Below are positions 1 through 10,453 of a DNA stretch of 64,000 nucleotides, piece after piece. The translations under genes and the position numbers were made by a program. This DNA is from Spirodela intermedia (Eukaryota; Streptophyta; Magnoliopsida; Alismatales; Araceae), in contig LR746273.1 of the NCBI GenBank assembly GCA_902729315.2, forward strand, positions 3,449,001-3,513,000, read 5' to 3'. The notes beneath the pieces were generated by a model. It saw only the letters and a list, made by a program, of their open reading frames with translations, did no database searches and was not told the origin of the DNA. Each line of letters opens with the position of its first letter. The first letter of the stretch is position 1.

Positions 1-55
1 GCTGTGAAAGTGCCGACGAACAAGGGAGAGATAAAGAAAGAATAGAAGGAGCAGG

Positions 56-3000
56 TGATAAGTCTTCATTATCATGAGTTAATAATTAGTAAATAATATA
101 GTTTTAGCCTTAACTCATGATAAATAGACTTATATTTGTGTTAAAGTGTGAAAAGTGGTTTCAGTTGATTAATGTGAATTTTTAGGTAATTATGTGATTT
201 TACATGAATTTATATGATTTTTACAGTCTTGCTTTTGAGATAAATGAAGAAAAATAAATAAAAATAAGACAAAATGAGAGGGGACCCGCCGGCCAGCCAG
301 GCCCGCAAGCGGATCGGAAGCTCAGTCGGGGAGTAGCCGCGAGTAGGGGCTCAGGCGGCTTGGACCAATAGGGGCACGTGTGCGCCACTCCCCTTCCACG
401 TCACCGGTGGCCAGCCGACTGTGGGGCAATGAGTGGTTGTACACGTGAGAGAAGGAACTTTGCTTAAAAATATAACATTACTATATATTCGCCCGAAACA
501 TTGGCGCACAACTGATGTGGGACTAAACCCGCATCACACTTCCTCAGAAGGGGCGGACAACCGGCGCGGGTTCGAATCCTCCCAGAGTCAAAAGTCATAT
601 ATTTTTATCTGATTATCACGACTTTCCTGCAGATCGCCGATGAAGGATTAAGCAACGAGAATCGCTAGATCATCGGCGAAAATCTCGTCAACGCGATTCG
701 CGGAGCATTGCTACTAAAATTGCTGAACGATTCACAATAAAAGGATCACGAATCCATCGGGTAAATCATCTCCAATTGATCGATGAACAAGCTGTCGTCG
801 GGAAGAGGACGATCCGCCGGGAGACGAGTCGTCACCTCTTGAGAGCGTACCAGATGTGATGAAGAGCCTCCTCTTGCTGCGCGGACCTGAGGATGAAGCT
901 CCTTGACACGTGCCCCACCTCCATCCAGCTCCTCTCCATCAGGTGACAACCGCCAGAGAGCCGCAAAGTCACCATTTTTCCGCTCCGCCGGGTGACAGCT
1001 GACGTGACTCAGTCGTTGTATATTAAATCGCGCAAATATAAAATTTATAAAACTAGAAAATATGAATTTTCAGATATTTAGAAGTATTTCTGAATAAATA
1101 TATCAATTATAATTTCATAAAACTTTCAAAAATAGTGGTAATTTTCCAGGTCGATCACATGGATGTAATATAATATCTGGTAATTATTCAGAATTTTTCT
1201 CAATGTATACGATTTTCTATGAATTTCATACTAGGAAATGAAAAGGAAATATATTTAAAATTCATGAAAAAAGGAAATAAGGGTGCGGACGTCAGGATGA
1301 CGTCAGTGCCCGGCGAACGCAAATCGGGCAGAAATAGAGTTTCGCCCGGCGATTCTTATGTAAGCGATTACAGACGATTTAATTAATCAAATTAAGATCT
1401 GTAAAAGCCGGAAGAATCGTAATAGAACAAAGCATATTTTGGTAAATTAAAATCACAAAAATTATCACTAAATGAAGCGTAAATTAAGTTGAAAGCAGGA
1501 AAACAGAGTTCCGGCGTCGCGACGGCGATGCACCGGAATCCTGAGCGTTCGAGAGGATCGTCGTGCAGTGTCCATGGCCTCGAAGGCTCTCCTTGGACAA
1601 AGACGACGTGGGCAATTTCTAGATCTTTTCGCGAAGTCTAGAGATTAATAAAATGGGTCGTCGAGTCGTCTCCGGCGGCTGTCACCCGGCGGAGCAGAAA
1701 AACGGCGACTTTGCGGCTCTCCAGCGGTTGTCATCCGACGGAGAGGAGCTGGATGGAGGTGGGGTGCATGTCAGGGAGCTTCATCCTCAGGTCCGCACAA
1801 CAAGAGGAGGCTCTTCATCACATCTGATACGCTCTCAGGAGGTGGCGACTCGTCTCCTGGCAGATCGTCCTCTTCCCGACGGCGGCTTGTTCGTCGATCA
1901 ATCGAAGATGATTTACTCGATGGATTCGCGATCCTTTTATCGCAAATTGTTCAGCAATTTTAGTAGCAATGCTCCGCGAATCGCGTTGACGAGATTTTCG
2001 CCGATGATCCAGCACTCTCGTTGCTTAATCCTTCACCGGCGATCTGCAGGAAAGTCGCGATAATTTGATAAAAATATATGACTTTTGACTCTAAGAGGAT
2101 TCGAACCCGCGCTGGTTGTCCGCCCCTTCTGAGGAAAGTGTGACGCGGGTTTAGTCCCACATCGGTTGTGCGCTGATTTTTAGGGCAAATATATAGTAAT
2201 GTTACGTTTCTAAGCAAAGTTCCTTCTCTCACGTGTACGGCCACTCCTTGCCCCACAACCGGCTGGCCACCGGTGATGTGGAAGGGGAGTGGCGCACACG
2301 TGCCCCTATCGGTCCAAGCCGCTCGAGCCCCTGCTCGCGGCTACTCCCCGACTGAGCTTCCGACCCGCTTGCGGGCCTGGCTGGCCGGCGGGTCCCCCCT
2401 CATTTTGTCTTATTTTTATTTATTTTTCTTCATTTATCTCAAAAGCAAGACTGTAAAAATCATATAAATTCATGTAAAATCACATAATTACCTAAAAATT
2501 AGAATTAATAACTGAAAACCACTTTTCACACTTTAACACAAATATAAGTCTATTTATCATGAGTTAAGGCTAAAACTATATTATTTACTAATTATTAACC
2601 CATGATAATGAAGACTTATCAACAGCCACCGGAGATGATTCGACAACCCATTTCATTAATCTCTAGACTTCGCAAGGAGATCTAGAGATTGCCCACGTCA
2701 TCTTTGTCCAAGGAGAGCCTTTGAGGCTGTGGACACTGCACGACGAGCCTCCCGAATGCTCAGGATTCCGGTGCATCGCCGACGCATTGCTGTCGTGACG
2801 CCGAAACTCTATTTTCCTGCTTTCAACTTACTTTACGCTTCATTTAGTGATAATTTCTGTGATTTGAATTTACCAAAATATACTTCGTTCACTTACGATT
2901 CTTCCGACTTTTACAAATCTTAATTTGATCAATTAAATCGTTTGTAATCGCTTACGTAAGAATCACCGGGCAGAACTCTGTTTTCGCCCGATTCGCGTTC

Positions 3001-3318
3001 GCCGGGCACTGACATCATCCTGATGTCCGCACCCTTATTTCCTTTTTTTTCGTGAATTTAAAATATATTTCCTTTTCATTTCTTAGTATAAAATTCATAG
3101 AAAATAGTATTCTTTGAGGAAAATTTTGAATAATTACCAGATATTATATTACACCCTTGTGATCAATCTGAAAAATCACTACTATTTTTTGGAATTTTTA
3201 TTGAATTATAATTGATATATTTGTTCAGAAATACTTCTAAATATCTGAAAAATCGTATTTTCTAGTTTTATAAATTTTAGATTTGTGTGATTTAATATAC
3301 AACAACTAAGTCACGTCA
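56..3318 (+). mobile_element. Solo LTR A of the TGATAAG gypsy family, split by nested LTR B
   Basis: The copy starts TGATAAGTCTTC at 56 and ends TAAGTCACGTCA at 3318. It is flanked by GCAGG (51-55) and GTAGG (3319-3323), a 5-bp target duplication with one substitution. Sense direction is set by the gag and primer-binding site of the related element at 18,556-26,049. Bases 1000-2626 are the nested LTR B plus its target duplication, so A itself is about 1.64 kb. Visible promoter-like parts are a G-box CACGTG (375-380) in a GC-rich block and TATATATT (482-489). No internal region follows, so this is a solo LTR left by LTR-LTR recombination. It interrupts copia sequence. Confidence 0.88.
1000..2621 (-). 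mobile_element. Solo LTR B, nested in LTR A
   Basis: This complete LTR of the same family lies in the opposite orientation. On the plus strand it runs from TGACGTGACTC (1000) to GACTTATCA (2621). The host LTR sequence ACAGC is duplicated on both sides (995-999 and 2622-2626). That perfect 5-bp target duplication shows B inserted into A after A was in place. Length is 1,622 bp. The frames inside it (for example 1653-2063) are part of the LTR and not host genes. Confidence 0.92.
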
Positions 3319-5771
3319 GTAGGATCCGTAAGAATGATAATGGGTAGAAGCCCAAGGGGTGGAGATGTGAATGAATGCGAAGATGAAAGAGATGGAACAA
3401 AAAAAGAGAAATCCTTAAGAAAAGTAATATCAGCAAAGGTCACATAGCAACGGGTGTCAGGAAAGTATACTTGATAACCTTTTTGAGTGCACAAATAATC
3501 TATGAAGACACATTTCAGAGCACGAGGAGTGAGTTTAGAAAAGGATGGCCAATGATCATGAAGGAAAGTGGTGCAATAAAAAATTCAAGGAGATAAAGAA
3601 AAAAGAGAAGCATCAGGTGTGAGACATTGGAGAAGAATGACATCACCTAATGGAGTAGAAGGAAGATGATTTTGAAGATAAATGACAATTAGGAGTATGC
3701 TAGACCACAAGTAATGTGAAACATACATCTCAATGAGTAATGTGCAAGTAATGTCAAGTGATAGTGTTTATATTCGACAACTCTATTATGTTGGAAAATG
3801 TATGGGTAGGTGGTTTGATGAATAATATCATAATCAGTACAAAAGGTGCGAATGACATGTTGAACAAGTTCAAGTGCATTGTCCATGCGAAGAACCTTGG
3901 GTGTGGTAGAATATTAGGTAATTATTTCAATGATAAATTACATAACAATAGGGAGAACTTGAGACTGATCATGAAGGAAAGAAACTTAATTCACATGAGT
4001 ATAATCATCAACGAAAATGATGTAATATAGATGTTCAGTGATAGAGGCAACTCGAGAGGGTCCCCAAATATTGTAATGAACAAAATTGAATAGAGTCAAT
4101 GATAGAATACTATCATGATAAAATTAGAGTAATGATGATGTTTGTCTAGTTGACATGACTCACACATAAATTCATTAAGAGACAATCATGATAAGATTTT
4201 TTGAAGTTTTGAAAAATAAGGATGACCTAAATGGTGATGCCACAAAAGAGAAGTAGTAGTAGAAGTAACAAAAGTACTCAAATGCTAGAGGAAGGTGCCT
4301 TTGAGATGAGTTCATAAATATTTTGACCCTTTTCATGTCCCAAACTAATTTTTCGTGCGATATGCAAATCCTGAAAGATAGTGGAAAGAAAAAAATGTAA
4401 TGGTGTAAAGTAGGACACGAGTGATGGCATTGATAGATAAAAAATTTATAATAAAACTATGAATGTAGAGGACTTAGGTCAATAGTAGAGTAGAGGTCAC
4501 AATGGTGGTGATATGCCCCTTTAATCAAACAAGTCTGACCATCGGAATGGTCACTGATAGGTGGGCTATGGTGTGATGAAGTGAGGAAAGTATGAAGGGT
4601 GTACTAGTCATATAGGTAGAAGTCCTTGAGTCAAGAATCCAAGGCGATGAGAAGGCAAATAAGACATGTACTTGGCATGGAGGGTCCCGACATAGATGCA
4701 AGGTTGGTAGAGGAAAGTGTATAAGAGGGAGCAATTGTAAAATACTTCTAGGCTTCATATTTTACTAGCGTGAAAGTTATCTGAATAGTAGGAGAAGTCA
4801 CGGAGTGAACTATAGATGAGGAGAATCTAAATGACTGCCAGATATAACAACTTGAACCCACTTAAGCTTGCCAAACTCCTTCCAACACTTGTTTGATGGA
4901 GGTGGCTTGACTTACCACACTAAAGACAAAGTGGAAAGACATTGCAGCCTTTGCCTTTGAGAGGACGACCCTTGTAAAGCTATAGGCTACGACCACAATC
5001 CCAACTATGAGGAGTAGATGCAGCCATAATTGATGAGGTCGACATGGCAATTGATTGAGTGGTGCTCGATTGAGTAGTAAGAGTGCTCGTGCTCATACAA
5101 AGTGTTGTAGAAAAATTGATAGAGAGTGTAACACACAATCACTCGAGAGAATTTAGTTATGAATCTGTGAGACAATGTCTAGATGTAGACCACTAAGATA
5201 TACACCAGTATAGAAGTCTTAGTGATATCGCTCAAGGATCCGAAGGTCAGTAGTTAGAGGCTGATAAAGAGATAACTTTTAGATGATTGCATGTAGTTGT
5301 TCAAAGTGTGTCTAGACTAAGAGATCATGTTGTTTACACGTGAGAAGAGACTCGAATAATTACATAGTACAATTGATATTTGTCTTGTTGGCATACATGG
5401 TTTCTATCATGAGCCAAAGTTGCATGACGAGCTTGATATGAGCAAGGGGTTCGGTGACAATCTACTCAATATTTTGAAGCATCCACATGACTACGGTAGT
5501 GTCAATTTGGGACCAAGAAGCATAAGTTGGGTCAACAATGGTCGACAGATTATTTGTCAGATGGTGAAGTAGGTTGTGGGACATAAGAAAGTACTCAAAA
5601 CCCGATGCACATGGCACATAATTGAGACTGATGAAAATGTATGCTACCCGAGTCAGTTAGCGTGATAGAGTGCCACGAGGGAAGGAGTGCTAATGTTGGA
5701 GGCACTTTGATTAGAACTGGAGCTATGGGTCGAAGTCCTTAAAGCGGAGAAGATGCATTATCTTGGTCCAT
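3319..5771 (-). pseudogene. Decayed Ty1/copia gag-protease-integrase remnant
   Basis: Read on the minus strand, the order is that of a copia polyprotein. A gag-like start, MDQDNAS, lies at about 5771. A basic zinc-knuckle-like stretch lies near 4870-5000. A protease active-site match, WILDSRTSTYMTS (W codon near 4640), replaces the usual DSGAS/T. Integrase-core similarity, CTDYDIIHQTTYPY, follows at about 3690-3886, and then the segment just past the core at 3306-3494. Many stops and frameshifts break it, so it is not functional. It stops at 3319 where LTR A is inserted, and bases 1-55 are probably its continuation. Reverse transcriptase, if kept, would lie left of the window. Confidence 0.7.
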
Positions 5772-6088
5772 AATAATGACAAGAAACCAATGTAAGCACA
5801 AGAACATGCAGCAAAGGGTGGCATGCAACAAGAGATGGTGCATGGTAAGAAGAGAGTGTGGTGGGAGGTAGTGTAGTAAGAGACAATACCGTGAGATATT
5901 GTGAGACACTAAGAGATACTACAAGATACTACGACGGCAGATATCGCGAGAGTGGGAGGGACTATGGCGATAGTATTGACTATTTAGTTGAGGAGGAGAA
6001 GAGGTCACATGTGTCTATATAGAGGAAGAGAAGAGGAGGAGATATAATAGGTGCTAATAGGTCGAGAGTCTGATGACATTATTGAACA
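5772..6088 (-). mobile_element. Probable copia LTR and leader between two copia bodies
   Basis: On the minus strand the RNase H end of one copia element (stop near 6096) is followed by a polypurine tract, GAGGGGGAGTG, and then TGTTCAATAATG at 6088, the classical start of a 3' LTR. About 300 bases later the gag-like start of a second copia body begins. The stretch holds a CTATATAG TATA-like motif. One LTR therefore seems to serve as the 3' end of one body and the 5' end of the next. The right edge of the LTR and its primer-binding site are too decayed to place. Confidence 0.5.
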
Positions 6089-6532
6089 CTCCCCCTCAAG
6101 TTAGAGCATATAAGTCAAACATGTCCAGCTTGATACATGTGGCATCATAGGAGATCTTAGTCAGACTTTTCATGAAGACATCTACAAGCTGATGAGATGA
6201 GACTACATGAGGAGTAGAGATGAGATTAGACATAACTTTATCTCGAATGTAGTGATAGTTGATTTCAATATGCTTCATACGCTAGTGTGATTATCGAAAA
6301 TAAAGATAGCGGCTTGATTCTCACAATGCATGGGCATTGGAGAAGAAAAAGAGATGTTGAGTTCTTTAAGAAGTGATCGAAACCATACTATCTATCGTGC
6401 AATCTCAGTTGTGGCTAGATACCCAGACTCCGCATTAGATTAGGATATCACCCTTTATTTCCAAGACCACCAGGTGACGAGGTTACCTCCGACATATGTG
6501 CATTAACTTGTAGTAGACTTCCGGTCGCCCTT

Positions 6533-8173
6533 TGATAAGTCTTCATTATCATGAGTTAATAATTAGTAAATAATATAGTTTTAGCCTTAACTCATGATAA
6601 ATAGACTTATATTTGTGTTAAAGTGTGAAAAGTGGTTTTCAGTTGAGTAATGTGAATTTTTAGGTAATTATGTGATTTTACATGAATTTATATGATTTTT
6701 ACAGTCTTGCTTTTGAGATAAATAAAGAAAAAGAAATAAAAAATAAAAATAATACAAAATGAGGGGGACCCGCCGGCCAGCCGAGCCTGCAAGTGGGTCG
6801 GAAGCTTAGTCGGGGAGTAGCTGCAAGCAAGGGCTCGAGTGGCTTGGACCGATAGGGACACGTGTGTGCCACTCCCCTTCCACGTCACTGGTGGCCAGCC
6901 GGCTGTGGGGCAAGGAGTGGTCATACACGTGAGAGAAGGAACTTTGCTTGGAAATGTAACATTACTATATATTCGCCCGAAAAATCGATGCACAACCGAT
7001 GTGGGACTAAACCGACGTCACACCTTCCTCAGAAGGGGCAGACAACCGGCACGGGTTCAAATTCTTCTAGAGTCAAAATTCATATATTTTTATCTAATTA
7101 TCGCGACTTTCCTGCAGATCGCCGGTGAAGGATTAAGCAACGAGAATCGCTGGATCATCGGCGAAAATCTCGTCAATGCGATTCGCGGAGCATTGCTACT
7201 AAAATTGCTGAACAATTCGCGATAAAAGGATCGCGAATCCATCGAGTAAATCATCTCCGATTGATTGACGAACAAGCCGTCGTCGGGAAGAGGACGATCC
7301 GCCAGGAGACGAGTCACCACCTCCTGAGAGCGTACCAGATGCGATGAAGAGCCTCCTCTTGCTGTGCGGTCCTGAGGATGAAGCTCCCTGACACGCGCCC
7401 CACCTCCATCCAGCTCCTCTCCGTCGGGTGACAGCCACCGGAGAGCCGCAAAGTCGCTGTTTTTCTGCTCCGCCAGGTGACAGCTGCCGGAGACGACTTG
7501 ACGACCCATTTTATTAATCTCTAGACTTCGCGAGAAGATCTAGAGATTGCCCACATCGTCTTTGTCCAAGGAAAGCCTTTGAGGCCATGGACACTGCACG
7601 ACGATCCTCTCGAACGCTTAGGATTCCGATGCATCGCCGACGTATTGCCGTCATGATGCCGGAACTCTGTTTTCCTGCTTTCAACTTATTTTATGCTTCA
7701 TTTAGTGATAATCTTTGTGTTTTTAATTTACCAAAATATACTTTGTTCTATTACGATTCTTCCGACTTTTACAGATCTTAATTTGATTAATTAAATCATC
7801 TTTAATCACTTACGTAAGAATCACTGAGCGGAACTCTATTTTTGCCCGATTCGCGTTCGCCAGGCGCTGACGTCATCCTGTCGTCCGCAGCCTTATTTTC
7901 CTTTTTCGTGAATTTAAAATATATTTCCTTTTCATTTCCTAGTATAAAATTTATAGAAAATCATTTTCATTGAGAAAAATTCAGAATAGTTACCAGATAT
8001 TATATTACATCCTGGTGATCGACCTGGAAAATTATCGCTATTTTTAGAAGTTTTATTGTATTATAATTAATATATTTATTCATAAATACTTCTAAATATC
8101 TGAAAATTCATATTTTCTAGTTTTATAAATTTTAGATTTGCGTGATTTAATATACAACGACTAAGTCACGTCA
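6533..8173 (+). mobile_element. Solo LTR C of the TGATAAG gypsy family
   Basis: This is an intact-length copy (1,641 bp) from TGATAAGTCTTC to TAAGTCACGTCA, with a perfect 5-bp target duplication CCCTT (6528-6532 and 8174-8178). It cuts a copia pol between its RT and RNase H parts, so it is younger than that element. An inverted repeat at its left end (6536-6609) and a 64-codon open frame (7587-7781) are also found in sister copies. Confidence 0.93.
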
Positions 8174-8816
8174 CCCTTGTTACCTGCATACCCAACATTT
8201 GAATAGGCTTTAACATAGAGATGGTCGTGTCATCAATAGATGAGTCTTTTTCCTAGGGCTCACTTGATGTGTGCTAGAACCTATAGAGCTTCCTCCTAGT
8301 GAACTTGTCGTTGGTCTTGTATGAACTGACTCAAAACATTAATCATATACACGATGTTGGGGCAAGTGACGGTGAGATATATCAACTTGCCTAATAATCG
8401 CATGTACTCATTAACGTCCTTGAAGATTGGAGAGAAAGTGTCTCAAAACTACAAATGGGTTTTCTATGGATGAAGTCTCTAGCTTGCACCCAAGGAGTCT
8501 AGTCTCCAGAAGCATGTCGAAAGCATACTTCTGCTAGGTCATGGCAAGCTCCCCGTCTTGGTATGCAAACTCAATCTCGAAAAAATACCTTAGTCCCCAA
8601 GTCACGAATGCTTAGGTACTATTATAAATAAGCTTTGGTAAAATGAATGTTGGCCTTATCACTCCTAGTCACAAGAATGTCGTTGACGTAGACTACAAGA
8701 ATGATTAGGCTGCCCTCAGTCTTCTTTGTGAGTACAATGGGATCCGTAGCATATGACGAGAAGCGAAATGTGGTGGGAAGACTAAATCGTATGGTCGTTG
8801 AATGCACACGATTCAG

Positions 8817-10453
8817 TGTCAAAACAAAGTCCTAATCTTACCAATTTATGATTAATCAAAGTAATTAATTAGTATAATGGTAATTAAGGGTCGAATCCAC
8901 GGAGAATTAGGGAAATTTGAGAGATATCTTTGAAATTCGGTCAAATCGGACAATGAAATTAGGTTAGAAATTGGACAATTTACTATATTAAGAAAGATAA
9001 CTCAATTTCGAATCCACGGAATCAAAAATCAGGTGATTTGGATGAGAATTCGAAGAGTAATCGAAGTTTGAAGTTAAGAGAAATTTTCGTATCGTGAAAT
9101 GATTAAAAATAGAAATTAAAACTAAATTAAACTTAATCTACAATACTTAAAGTAAAATTAACACTAAATGATGAAATATTAAGATGAAAACAAACAATCT
9201 AACCCAAATTAGCCTTCGAAATGATCCAATTAATCGCCGGATGCAAGGCTTTTCATTCCGAATTTTCGAAACAAAGAGAATTTGAAGATTGATCGCGAGC
9301 CGTTCTTCCGTCGCGAAGAACGGATTTTATAAAATTCGTAAATGATTGTGGCCGTCCGATCTGATGGAGTTGATCGCGATGGACGATCGCGATGAGATGC
9401 CTCTTCACGAATCGTCACGACGATTCGACGATCGTCCGATCGTGATTGTGCGGTTAAGATGTGATTGGATGTCCATCTGATGTGAATAATCTGGACCGTT
9501 ATAACTCTCGATCAGACGGTCGCGATTTATTCACTTAATTGAGTATTTAGGCACGTGGTTGATCTCTGATCGCGTGGACCTCGATTCCACGTGATCTACG
9601 CACGCTATTTGTCGCGATGTCGATCGGACGCACGAGATCACGCCACGCGTCCTGCACATAAGAAAACTAAGGGACTTTAGTCCCACACGGGAAAAACAAA
9701 GGAGTATATTCGGGTATATAAGATATGACGATTAAGAGGGATTAATACTTTGTCTTCCGATAATCGGAAGACCTATATACTTTATTAAATAAATATATAT
9801 AGTAAATATAAATACGCCACGTGTCACATCATCACCACGCAGGCGCCCACGTGCTGTCCACGTGGTAGAGCCATGTGGCCCCGAGTACCACGTCGCATCC
9901 ACGTGTACACGCGCGACATATAACCCCTTTTTGCGATTTTTTAATTAATTTAAAACATTTAAAAATCGAAAATAAATATAAATAAATTCAGAAAAATTCC
10001 AGAAAATTCTATAAAATTGTAAAAATCATAACTTTCAAAATACGACTCCACATTAATTCAAATTTGTTTTGTTGGATTCAAAATTGAATAATCTATCATT
10101 ATAAAAGGTCAAATTATTAAAATAAGAAGAGAATAAATTTTAATTAATTTTATACATTTATGTATTATATAAAATAAATTTATATAAATACATAAATGTT
10201 AATAAATATCTTTTCTCTCATATTTTCACTCTTTAAACATGATTATGATCATAAATATAATTAGGATTAAAGATTTTAATGTGTAATTATTTATAATAAT
10301 CCATAATTTGGTGTATTTTAAGATCATAACATGAATTTACACAAAATGATAGAAATGTACTTAAAATATGATAACATGTATATATTTGTAATGATTAATG
10401 CCTTAATTTGCATTAATAATTATATAATTACATGCATAAATAGCATGTTATCA
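8817..10453 (-). mobile_element. LTR I: a second LTR family inserted in copia RT
   Basis: This block of about 1.64 kb separates two joined parts of the copia RT reading frame. On the minus strand it begins TGATAACATGC and ends TTTTGACA, the TG...CA ends of an LTR. It is AT-rich at both ends with a GC-richer middle (about 9,230-9,920). It has no coding similarity that I recognise and is not alignable by eye with the TGATAAG family apart from its first bases and one short motif. Flanking 5-mers TTCAG and GAAGA do not match, so no target duplication is visible. A solo LTR is the best reading. Confidence 0.6.

Noticed and set aside
569-590. A tRNA gene at the B-box
   Set aside because: No acceptor stem, anticodon arm or D-arm can be paired around it. 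Only the T-arm-like piece is present.
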